From: Paractinoplanes pyxinae
Lineage (GTDB): Bacteria; Actinomycetota; Actinomycetes; Mycobacteriales; Micromonosporaceae
Length of the DNA: 33,887 nt
NCBI RefSeq assembly: GCF_026626335.1
Contig: NZ_JAPNTZ010000030.1
Span: 1-33,887 of the forward strand
Direction: 5' to 3'
The notes beneath the pieces are model-generated. The model searched no databases. It worked only from the letters and a program-made list of their open reading frames with translations, and was not told the origin of the DNA. The translations under genes were made by a program, and so were the position numbers. Positions 1 to 7,482 of the stretch are shown piece after piece (positions within the stretch are counted from its first letter, which is position 1; each line of letters starts with the position of its first letter).

Positions 1-108
1 ACCGGGTCGCCAGTCATTGGTACCGCATCCCAGCCACGCGCCTGCAGGTATACAGCTTAATCACCGGAGACGACATGACACGCGACCGGATCCCGATCAG
101 TTGCAGCG

Positions 109-294
109 GTGTGTGACAGTAGACGGAGTTGCCCCGAGTCCGAGCCCGATAGGTGCCCTGCTGGGCGTGAGCCCAGCAACTGGATATGCATGGCTACACC
201 GTTACGGCAATACTGCGGGGAGTCCGATCGTCGCCCGGGCCCCTCTCGTCCAGCGTTGGCGATCTGGCGGAACCGCCGACGAGCTGGCTGTTGA
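109..294 (+). pseudogene. Possible helix-turn-helix (transposase-like) remnant
   Basis: An open frame spanning 17-535 contains the stretch GALLGVSPATGYAWLHRYG (about 150-215), which resembles the DNA-binding helix-turn-helix of transposases or excisionase-type proteins. The rest of that frame has no recognisable domain, no ribosome site precedes it, and codon use is irregular. The neighbourhood is full of broken insertion sequences. I read it as a decayed fragment rather than a gene; the family is not determined. Confidence 0.25.
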
Positions 295-574
295 CGCCAA
301 CCCGCCCGCGAACGCCGTCCGCGAGAGGCTGATCACCGCCAACGTCCTAAGCTCCCGCCGCAGTTACTTCGCCGGCGGCTCACCTAGGGATCCATCGCCT
401 GAGCGCCTCCTAGGCGATTTGTGCATACGGCAAATTCACCGTAGCCCAGATAGCTTCATTAACTGGTCTTACGGACAGGCAGGTCCGATAAAAACTGGCT
501 CGTTACCGGCTCTCACGCCGAACACCGGGCTCTAGGCGCGGGCACGTCTTGTCTTATCAAAGGAAGTACTATTC

Positions 575-690
575 AAGCTTCACCTGCAAGAGGAGCTGGC
601 CTGCCCACAGATCGCCCGCCCGAAACGGTTTCAGTGTCGATACAATCCGTAAGCTTCTCAGCCAATACAACTTTGCTCGACGTATTGCAG
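575..690 (+). pseudogene. Frameshifted helix-turn-helix remnant
   Basis: Read from 575, one frame gives LHLQEELACPQIARPKRFQ. From about 636 the next frame gives VDTIRKLLSQYNFAR. Joined, these look like a resolvase or transposase type helix-turn-helix, of the pattern 'leu-rich helix, QIA, ...DTIRKLL..Y'. One base change of frame near 632-636 separates the halves. There is no start codon with a ribosome site. It is a short relic; its parent gene cannot be named. Confidence 0.3.
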
Positions 691-935
691 AGAGCCGCAG
701 ATGCAGTACTCCTCACTTATGAAGACCCATCGTGCCTCTTCAAGCGCCGACTCCTAATTTAATTTTCGAGTCGATTCCGCGCGGGGGCACTTTCACGGCA
801 CCGCCATTGGGTACCTCCCCAACGACGATCTGCCTAGCGGCCGCGAAAATTTGTCCGGCGATCCTCTGGCGGGCGATCCATAGCACTGCCGATGCTCATT
901 ACCCACCGACAGAACAACGACAGCGTCTGCACCGG
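691..935. other. Spacer with no recognisable gene
   Basis: No frame here shows a recognisable domain or a start with a ribosome site. The open frame at 732-1130 on the plus strand runs antisense into the response regulator and looks like its shadow. Confidence 0.4.
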
Positions 936-1346
936 TCAGGCGGCAAAACGGCACTCGGCGGATCCGACGCCGTGTTCGTGACTACCCCGCTCGACGAGGC
1001 GCTTAATGTTGGCAATCAGAATTCGATTCGAAGTCGGCTTGATCATAAGCTCGCAGAATGCCAGATCGTGCGCACGGAGGCTACGATCCATCTGCGACCC
1101 GCTCAGGATGGCGACTGGCACAGTATGTAGCCGCGGATCGGCCCGCAACGCCTTACACAGTCCCTCGCCATCCAAGCCGGGCATGTCTATATCGGTTAGA
1201 ACCACGTCAGGACGACGCTGCTGCGCCAGTTGCAGCGCCTCGCTACCGTCACGCGCGGTCACCACCGTGAAGCCGTGGCCGGTGAACAACACCCCCAGAA
1301 TGGTGCGCACGTCGTCATCATCCTCGGCGATCAGTAACACGGCCAT
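936..1346 (-). CDS. Single-domain response regulator (CheY-like receiver)
   Basis: This is a 136-residue receiver domain with no output domain. Acidic residues E8, D9 and D10 follow strand 1. The phospho-acceptor is D52 in LTDIDMPG, the switch residue is S82 in AILSGSQ, and the conserved lysine is K103 in MIKPTS. I chose the ATG at 1346 because GGAG lies about seven bases upstream on the minus strand and the receiver fold begins at once; the frame is open further upstream (to 1481) but that extension has no domain. Such proteins relay phosphate in phosphorelays or chemotaxis. No kinase is adjacent; the nearest is the MASE1 kinase 3.4 kb away, beyond broken insertion sequences, so the partner is unknown. 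Confidence 0.85.
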   Translation of the reverse strand: MAVLLIAEDDDDVRTILGVLFTGHGFTVVTARDGSEALQLAQQRRPDVVLTDIDMPGLDGEGLCKALRADPRLHTVPVAILSGSQMDRSLRAHDLAFCELMIKPTSNRILIANIKRLVERGSHEHGVGSAECRFAA

Positions 1347-1736
1347 TTTCCGCTCCAAGAGGTCGGGCCAAGCTGGTCCTTCGCCATCGAGGATCCGCTC
1401 AGGATTCGAGCGGCGGGGTTTGTTCTGCATGCTTTCGCCCGAGAAGGTGACGTGGACGCACCCTCGTGAACTCGTTAGCACGGTGTGTCGAGGTCGACAT
1501 CAAACCTCGGGCAACCCATGGCGACCGCAAAACAATGGTCACATCGGCCTGGCAGCTTTAGACCGTCGGCCGGGCGACCTGTCATGAACGATGCATCGAG
1601 ATCGAGGTCGATCAGGCGTCTCAACTCGGCTGATTCGTTTAGCCCGCTCTTTAAACGAACAACATATGCGGTGTTAGCCCTGTCCTCGGCCACGGTTTTC
1701 GCTGGCCGAGCCTTGTCGGCACCTTATGGTGAGTGG

Positions 1737-1970
1737 GTGCAGGTCGATCCTAGGCAGGAACTCGAGGAGCTCCTGCATGTCCAGACCTCGATCTCCGCGG
1801 CTTTTGGTGATCTGCAGGTGCTCCTTCTACGTGAACTGTCGGTGCAGTTGAAGGCACACGGGGCGTCGGTCGCCGACACTCTGCCGTTGGACGCGTCCTG
1901 CGATCAGCTTGATGCTGCCGTCCGCGACGTCCTACATGCGTTGAGGCCTGCTCCTGCCGACTTGACCTGA
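1737..1970 (+). CDS. Hypothetical helical protein, possibly a fragment
   Basis: The plus frame is open from 1485 to 1970, but only the part after about 1731 looks coding: VQVDPRQELEELLHVQTSI followed by amphipathic leucine-rich helices, ending in RPAPADLT. A GTG at 1737 is one possible start; no convincing ribosome site decides it. I do not recognise the family. It lies between the response regulator and the IS3 relic, so it could be the surviving end of a longer gene cut by the insertion. Existence as a gene is uncertain. Confidence 0.3.
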   Translation: MQVDPRQELEELLHVQTSISAAFGDLQVLLLRELSVQLKAHGASVADTLPLDASCDQLDAAVRDVLHALRPAPADLT

Positions 1971-2019
1971 TCGATTTCATTGCTGACGTCAATCACATGA
2001 TCACATCAATTGCGGACAA

Positions 2020-2190
2020 GGCATCACAGGGATCCGGCAAGCCGAGACCGACGCGGGCGAGCGTCATGACCGGCCCATCAGTGAGATGGCCGAGGAGAAC
2101 CGCCGGCTGCGTGACGAGGTCGCCGAGCCGCGCCGGATCAACGAGATCCTGCGTGCGGCGAGCAGCTATCTCGCGTCGGAGCTCGGCCCG
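2020..2190 (+). pseudogene. IS3-family transposase OrfA, C-terminal fragment
   Basis: Frame 1 reads IRQAETDAGER then MAEENRRLRDEVAEPRRINE and ILRAASSYLASELG. This is the leucine-zipper end of an IS3 OrfA, normally of the type RQAEIDAG...LRRENRELRRANEILKAASAFFA. The N-terminal helix-turn-helix half is missing. OrfA normally helps the OrfAB fusion bind the element ends; this copy cannot be functional. Confidence 0.75.
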
Positions 2191-2255
2191 ACCCGGCAAC
2201 AGTCATGGGGTTCGTCGACGAACACCGTGACCGCTTCGCGGTCGCGTTACAGCTT

Positions 2256-2287
2256 CTGCCCTGACCAAGAACGTTCACGGTGTTGGG
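2256..2287 (+). repeat. Left terminal inverted repeat of the IS630 element
   Basis: This 32-base end matches the reverse complement of 3450-3481 at 26 positions. The identical core is at 2262-2275, and a second matched block GGTGTTG lies inward. Confidence 0.8.
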
Positions 2288-2328
2288 TGACACACCGTCT
2301 GGGCTGAGGGCCGGGCGGCGGCCAGACT

Positions 2329-3448
2329 GTGGTGGTGGCAGATCTGGTACGCGTGCGGCGGCTCAGTGACCAGGAAGGTCAGACGCTACTGCGCATCACT
2401 CGCCGGGGCACCGGTTCCCCGATCCGATTACGGCGGCCGATGGTCGTACTCGCCTCGGCCGGCGGGAACACGGTGCCGGCAATCGCTCGGCTCGTTCGGG
2501 CTGATGAGGACACGATCCGGCAGGTCATCCACCGGTTCAACGAGATGGGGATGCCCAGCCTGGACCCTCGGTGGTGGCCGTCCCCGCCTTCTCAGTCCTG
2601 ACGACGAGCAGTTCATCGTCACAACGGCCAACACCCGCCCCGAGAGTCTGGGGCGGCCGTTCACCCGGTGGAGCGTTCGTAAGCTCGCCGAGCATCTCAA
2701 TACGCTGGCCGCCCGCCCGATCGAGATCGGGCGGGAACGGCTGCGACTTCTGCTGATCAGGCACCAGATCACGTTCCAGTGGACCAAGACGTGGAAGGAA
2801 TCCAACGACCCGCAGCGGGAGGCGAAGCTCGCCCGGATCGGGCAAGTCAGTAGCCAGTTCCCGCAGCGGGTGTTCGCTTTCGACGAGTTCGGGGCCTTGG
2901 TCATCCGCCCGCAGGCCGGCGCCGGCTGGGCGCGCAAAGGTCATCCGCGCAGGCTGCCCGCGAACTATCACAAGCTGCACGGTGTCCGGCAGTTCCATGG
3001 CTGCTACTCAGTCGGGACGACCAACTTTGGGGTGTCGTCCGGCGCCGCAAGGGCGCCGCGAACACCCTGTCCGCGCTCAAGTCGATCCGCCGGCAACGGC
3101 CGGACGGAGCACCCATCTACGTCATCCTGGACAACCTGTCCGCCCACAAAGACAAGGCCATCCGGGCCTGGGCGGCCCGGAACAAGGTCGAGCTGTGTTT
3201 CACACCGACCTACGCGTCCCGGGCGAACCCGATCGAGGCCCAGTTCGGGCCGCTACGCACCTTCGTCATCGCCGGCTGGGACCACCCGAACCATCCCGCT
3301 CCGACCCGCCACCTGCACAACTATCTGCGCCGGCGCAATGCCAACGCCCGTCATCCCGACGTCCTGGCCGCCCCAGCGCTGTGAACGTGCCCGCATCCGC
3401 AGCGAACGCCAACGAGGCTCGAGCCAACCCACCACCCGAGCAGCCTGA
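2329..3448 (+). pseudogene. IS630-family transposase, three frameshifts
   Basis: Translation begins at GTG 2329 in frame 1 (VRVRRLSDQEGQTLLRI, then the helix-turn-helix GNTVPAIARLVRADEDTI). It moves to frame 2 near 2575 (GGRPRLLSPDDE), back to frame 1 near 3010 (LWGVVRRRKGAANTL) and to frame 2 near 3372 (RCERARIRSER). The DDE catalytic triad is still visible: D in FAFDEFG (codon 2882), D in VILDNLSAHK (codon 3130) and E in ANPIEAQF (codon 3235). Full-length relatives are about 350-360 residues, which matches the summed length here. The frame changes make it inactive unless they are sequence errors. Confidence 0.88.
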
Positions 3449-3449
3449 C

Positions 3450-3481
3450 CTCAACACCTCAAACGTTCTTGGTCACGGCAC
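3450..3481 (-). repeat. Right terminal inverted repeat of the IS630 element
   Basis: It is the inverted partner of 2256-2287, with core AACGTTCTTGGTCA. It lies just after the transposase stop at 3448 and is followed directly by TA, the usual target of this family. Confidence 0.8.
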
Positions 3482-4378
3482 TACGGGTCCTGCCCATCGC
3501 CAGGGCGACCCACCACCAGCGGGTTAAGCAGGTCGAACAGCCCTGTGGCCGAGACTTGGTCGACCTCGGGCTGCTGTCGAACATTCATGACTTCCGGGGG
3601 GCGTCCGAATTCACCCACGGCGCTGACCTCGTCCACCGGCAGTTGAGCCGCGACGGGATCCCGCGTGGGTCGTAATTGGGTCGAGCGGCTGATGGCCGGC
3701 CGGGGCAGGCACGGGGCGTTGCTGCATCCCGGCTGGCGCGGCGGCTCACCCCGGCAGAACCGGCGGCACACACCGGCGCCGGATCCGGTCAACCGCCACC
3801 CTCACCGCAGCCGGCGCGAATCGGCTCTGGGTCGCCGACGCCGCCAGGATCCCCGGAGGCGAAGGCATGCTCTGGCTGGCCACCGTCCGCGACGTGTTCT
3901 CCCGCCAGACTGTCGGCTTGAAGACCTCCGAACGGGGTGACACCGATCTGATCCTGGCCGCCCTCGAGAACGCCATCTGGTCGCGTAACCTCCGCGACGG
4001 CCAGCTCGTCCATCACAGCGACCGGGCTCGAACTATAAGAGTTTCCGCTTTCGCAACGCTCGCAGGACAACGGAGCCCGGCCGTCCATGGGCTCGGTCGG
4101 CGACTCGTTCGACAACGCGTTGATGAAGAACTTCTGGTCAATGCTCAAGATTGAACTGGTCGAGCGCACGAGCCGGCGGACCCGCTACGAAGCTAAGAAC
4201 GCGATCTGCACCTACATCGAGGGCTGGTACGACACCCACCGCATCCAGAAGGAGCGCGGCTACCTCAGACCCGACGAGTAAGAGACCATCTACCACGCCC
4301 AGATCCAGCCAGATAACCTTGCCCCTGCCCCGACTCGAAGCAGGTAACCGCCGCTCCGTCAAGCAGGGAGAACTCCCC

Positions 4379-4765
4379 GTGAGCGGTCGAAACGTTCCAG
4401 AAGGTCGCCTTGTCCAGGGACGGCCATCACCCGACGGCTCGTTCGACTCGGCGCGGCATACTCGTTATGAGCCGGCGCAGGACCGGCTCACGAGGTCGTC
4501 CGGACCATCGAGGTGCCAGCGGCCGCTAGGCCGGCCAGCGACAACCCCGAGGCCACCACGCGGCGATGCCGTCATTCTTGAACTTCGATCGCTCGAGATG
4601 ACCGGACAAAAGCGGTGCTGTGCGCGCCGCCGAGTTCGCAGGCGCGACCCGTCGACCGCAGTCGCACACTTGGTCGGCTAAGGATTCATGCTTGGTCGGT
4701 TGTAGTTGTGGTGCAACACGCATGTCGCGCTCATCGCCGCAGGGATGACAGGCGAATCAGTTTGT
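4379..4765. other. Spacer between IS3 right end and kinase gene
   Basis: No recognised gene is present. A minus-strand frame at 4526-4723 includes CDCGRRVAPANSAART, which hints at a small cysteine-containing peptide, but it has no supported start and no family I can name. The promoter of the kinase gene must lie here; I see no clear -35/-10 pair. Confidence 0.35.
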
Positions 4766-6928
4766 ATGACGTCGACTCAGGCTGACATTCGTGCGCCGAA
4801 GGCGATGACCGTGCGCCGCTCGTTGATGCGGACCATGGTATTCGCGCTGGTGTACGTCCTGGCCACGTTCGTCGGCCGGTTGACGGTGATGGACGGCACG
4901 AATTTGAGCATGGTGTGGCCGGCCGCCGGCGTCCTGGTGCTGTGGTTCTGCGCGCAGCGCCAGGCGCGGGCCCGGTGGGCCGATGTGGCGGCGCTGGTCG
5001 TGATCACTCTGCTGGTGAACAAAGCGACCGGGGCCAGCGGCCGGCTTGCGGTGGTGTTCGTGGCCGCCAACCTTGGACAGATCGCGCTGTTTATGTGGTT
5101 GTTTCGCTGCTGGCAGCCGTCGCTATGGGGCGCTGGCGGTCGTCGAGGCCTAACCCGACTGCGAGACTTGTGGGTTCTGTTAGGGGCGGCCACGATCAGC
5201 ACCGGCCTCGGAGCATCAATCGGTACCGGCGGGATGTGGCTGATCACAGGACACGTCTCGTGGTCATCGTATGCCGTGTGGTTAGCCCGCAACACTGCCA
5301 GCGTTCTACTGATCGGCGCGGTCGGTCTGCGCATCGGCTATGTCTGGCACACCCGCACCCGAGGCACCGGGTGGACCACCTGGGCACGGTGGGCGCGCAC
5401 GATGTGGCAAGGTACCGCCTGGTGGCGAGTCGCCGAATACACCGCTTTGATCTCCTGCTCGGCGCTGGCCTACTGGCTTACCTTTGCCGTCGCGCACGGC
5501 CTTCCCGTCGCGTTCCTCCTGATCGTGGTCACGGTGTGGGCCGCGATGCGCACCCCCACAACGTTCGTGGTCGTGCATGATCTGATCGTCGGGACCATCG
5601 CTGTGTTGTTCACCCTGCACGGCACCGGCTCCTTCGCCGCCATCGGCGACAACGCTGTCCGTGCGCTGGTCGCCCAGCTTTTCGTCGCTGTGGTCGCCGT
5701 GACCGGCCTTGCGCTGGCGCTGGGCCGCGATGAAAGGCAGACATTGCTCGAGCAGTTAGCCGCCGATAAGGCCGAACTCGCGGTGCAGAAGGACCACGCC
5801 CAGCGACACGGAAAGCTGATGAACGCGATCATCGACTCGATGGCCGACGGGCTCGCCGTCATCGACGCCGACGGGCGCGTACTGCTGCGCAACGCCGCCT
5901 GTGAGCGACTGCTCGGCGGGCGTACCAGCCCCGGCGACCGGATCACCGACACCGCCTACTACGGATTGCTGCGTCCCGACGGGAGCATACTGCCCGATAA
6001 CGAAACCGCGTACGCCCGCATCATCGCCGGCGAGCACCATGCTCACCAGGATGTGCTCGTCAGCAATCCTGGCCTGTCAGAGACTCGGATCGTGTCCGTA
6101 ACCGGCACCCGCCTCGAAGACGACAACGGCGCGGTCCGCGCCGTTGTGCTCGTGCACGACGTCACCGCCGAACGTCGTCACCGCGACGAACTCGCCGCTT
6201 TCGCCGGCGTAGTGGCTCACGACCTGCAAAACCCGCTCACCGCGGTGCAAGGTTGGAACGAAGCCGCCGCCGAAGCGCTGTTACAGGTTCCGCGGCACCC
6301 ACACCTCGCCGAGGCCGAAAGCAGCCTGCTACGCGCCCAGCGCGCCGGTACCCGGATGCGCGTGCTCATCGACGACCTGCTCGACTATGCCACCGCCCGC
6401 GACGCCGCCGTACGTCTCATCTCCGTCGATCTTGAGCAGGTCGTCACCGACATCGCCGCGGCCCGCGCCGATGCCGCCGTCGCCGCCGGGGCACCAATAC
6501 CCCGCTTCGACATCGCCGCTCTGCCTGCCGTACAAGCCGACCCGCCACTGCTACGGCAACTGCTAGACAATCTCATCGGCAACGCAATCAAGTACACCGC
6601 CGCCGGTACCATCCCCGCCATCGAGATCACGGCAAATGAGCAGGACGGCCGAATTGCGGTCACTATCACCGACAACGGCATCGGCATTCCCGACGGCCAC
6701 CACGACGCTATCTTCGGCAACTTTCACCGCGCCCACCCCCACCAGCCATATGCCGGCACCGGCCTGGGGCTGACCATCTGCCAACGCATCGTGCACCGCC
6801 ACGGCGGAACCATCATGGCCACCGACAATCCCACCGGCGGCACCCACTTCACCTTCACCCTGCCCGCCGCCCACAGGATCGACACTCCGACCATATCCAC
6901 ACAACCGGTAACATCTGTCCGCCGATGA
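4766..6928 (+). CDS. MASE1-PAS sensor histidine kinase
   Basis: This is a membrane kinase of about 720 residues. An N-terminal block of about eight hydrophobic helices (residues about 15-315) carries the MASE1 signature LSMVWPAAGVLVLWF near its start. A charged linker follows, then a PAS domain (about 335-465, starting NAIIDSMADGLAVIDADG). The dimerisation domain has phospho-acceptor H485 in VVAHDLQNPL. The ATPase domain has N box LLDNLIGNAIKYT, G1 DNGIGIP and G2 GTGLGLTI. The frame opens at a TTG at 4706; ATGs at 4745, 4766 and 4805 are candidate starts and none has an ideal ribosome site, so the start is uncertain. The ligand sensed by MASE1 is unknown. No receiver gene is adjacent, so it is an orphan in this window. 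Confidence 0.9.
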   Translation: MTSTQADIRAPKAMTVRRSLMRTMVFALVYVLATFVGRLTVMDGTNLSMVWPAAGVLVLWFCAQRQARARWADVAALVVITLLVNKATGASGRLAVVFVAANLGQIALFMWLFRCWQPSLWGAGGRRGLTRLRDLWVLLGAATISTGLGASIGTGGMWLITGHVSWSSYAVWLARNTASVLLIGAVGLRIGYVWHTRTRGTGWTTWARWARTMWQGTAWWRVAEYTALISCSALAYWLTFAVAHGLPVAFLLIVVTVWAAMRTPTTFVVVHDLIVGTIAVLFTLHGTGSFAAIGDNAVRALVAQLFVAVVAVTGLALALGRDERQTLLEQLAADKAELAVQKDHAQRHGKLMNAIIDSMADGLAVIDADGRVLLRNAACERLLGGRTSPGDRITDTAYYGLLRPDGSILPDNETAYARIIAGEHHAHQDVLVSNPGLSETRIVSVTGTRLEDDNGAVRAVVLVHDVTAERRHRDELAAFAGVVAHDLQNPLTAVQGWNEAAAEALLQVPRHPHLAEAESSLLRAQRAGTRMRVLIDDLLDYATARDAAVRLISVDLEQVVTDIAAARADAAVAAGAPIPRFDIAALPAVQADPPLLRQLLDNLIGNAIKYTAAGTIPAIEITANEQDGRIAVTITDNGIGIPDGHHDAIFGNFHRAHPHQPYAGTGLGLTICQRIVHRHGGTIMATDNPTGGTHFTFTLPAAHRIDTPTISTQPVTSVRR

Positions 6929-7040
6929 CCACTTGGATCCGAGCGGCGTCAAAAGGCGACGTCGTTGCGGCGACACATACTGCCCCGCGGCTACGGAATA
7001 CTGGCTCTGGCACAAAGTTGGTGAATTAGACGCGACCCCG
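6929..7040. other. Short spacer after the kinase
   Basis: Nothing recognisable. The long minus-strand frame 6563-7429 overlaps the kinase antisense and has no domain. Confidence 0.4.
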
Positions 7041-7074
7041 AAGGCCAGTGGTTGTCTCATATAGATGATCGTGT

Positions 7075-7430
7075 TTGCCGCGTGTTGGTCATGCTGACGT
7101 TTCTGTTGGTGAATCGCGGTGTACATACTGCAGCTGTCGGTCGTCACGGCTACACAGCCGCTACCCGCGTACGCTCGCGGATTTGGCGATCGGTGGCTGG
7201 CGGACGCTGCTGAAATCGCGGGTTTCGCCGTTTCTTCCGCGACAACGCCGCCGGTCAGCGGCAGACGTTCGTGGAGTAGGTAATCGGAGTTGACCACACC
7301 ATCCGCGCGCCCGCCGTTGCTGAGCGGCATTCTGGACACCAGTTGAAACACCGGCCGTTGGACCGCGTGCCGGCTGCCGGTTTCCGCCCCAAACCTGCGG
7401 GCGTAATTGCAGGATCTACGTGGCCTCAAC
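7075..7430 (+). pseudogene. ISL3-family transposase N-terminal remnant
   Basis: The frame from 7075 gives CTYCSCRSSRLHSRYPRTL, then ADLAIGGWRTLLKSRV. This matches the N-terminal zinc-ribbon and following strand of ISL3-family transposases (pattern CxxC...SSRVHSRY.R.LADLP..G..V...L.VRRF). After a frame change near 7225, another frame gives FFRDNAAGQRQTFVE and then a TAG. Similarity fades by about 7430. Only about a quarter of a normal 400-500 residue transposase is present, and I cannot see terminal repeats. It sits directly downstream of the giant surface-protein gene. Confidence 0.6.
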
Positions 7431-7432
7431 CG

Positions 7433-7466
7433 GCCGCCTCCGAATCCAAACGGGCCCGGAGGCGGC
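7433..7466 (-). terminator. Hairpin terminator of the giant surface-protein gene
   Basis: A perfect 10-base stem (GCCGCCTCCG with CGGAGGCGGC) encloses a 14-base loop. It lies 16 bases past the stop of the minus-strand gene. There is no U-tract, as is common for actinobacterial hairpin terminators. Confidence 0.6.
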
Positions 7467-7482
7467 GGTGTGCCGTCGGTGA

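Larger units (their letters stand above)
2256..3481 (+). mobile_element. IS630-family insertion sequence inside the IS3 element
   Basis: The element is bounded by imperfect 32-base terminal inverted repeats (26 of 32 positions match, with a 14-base identical core TGACCAAGAACGTT). It contains one broken IS630-type transposase. The right end abuts TA (3482-3483); the left flank has TT (2254-2255), which fits the TA target duplication of this family with one later change. Total length is 1226 bases. Its insertion point falls inside the OrfB codon that begins at 2253. Confidence 0.85.
2205..4347 (+). pseudogene. IS3-family transposase OrfB, split by IS630 and frameshifted
   Basis: OrfB starts at ATG 2205 as MGFVDEHRDRFAVALQ and is cut after 2253. 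It resumes at 3482 as LRVLPIARATHH, then VHRQLSRDGIPR (about 3635) and ERLM (about 3685). The integrase core follows: NRLWVADAARIPGG with the first catalytic Asp codon at 3837, and LVHHSD with the second at 4020. Frames then change twice between about 4025 and 4087. In GSVGDSFDNALMKNFW the position of the third catalytic residue, normally Glu, is Lys (AAG, 4126-4128). A TAA at 4279 replaces the usual Tyr after PDE, and similarity continues to a second stop at 4345. The copy is inactive several times over. Confidence 0.8.
2020..4378 (+). mobile_element. IS3-family insertion sequence, decayed and interrupted
   Basis: The last part of orfA (about 2020-2190) is followed by orfB in another frame (from ATG 2205), the usual IS3 arrangement. 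OrfB stops matching at 2253 and resumes at 3482, with an IS630-family element between. OrfB then continues in several frames to about 4347. A G/C-rich sequence at about 4350-4378 (CCGTCAAGCAGGGAGAACTC) resembles the right terminal repeat of actinobacterial IS3 elements. The left end and the first part of orfA are not found, so the left boundary is approximate. Confidence 0.75.

Noticed and set aside
1475..1693. A 72-residue minus-strand open frame
   Set aside because: No ribosome site or family is seen, and it overlaps the plus-strand hypothetical frame. Neither strand could be strongly preferred, so only the plus-strand part with a helical pattern was listed.
6563..7429. A 288-residue minus-strand open frame over the kinase end and spacer
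   Set aside because: About half is antisense to conserved kinase motifs. The remainder overlaps the ISL3 relic on the other strand, and no domain is seen.
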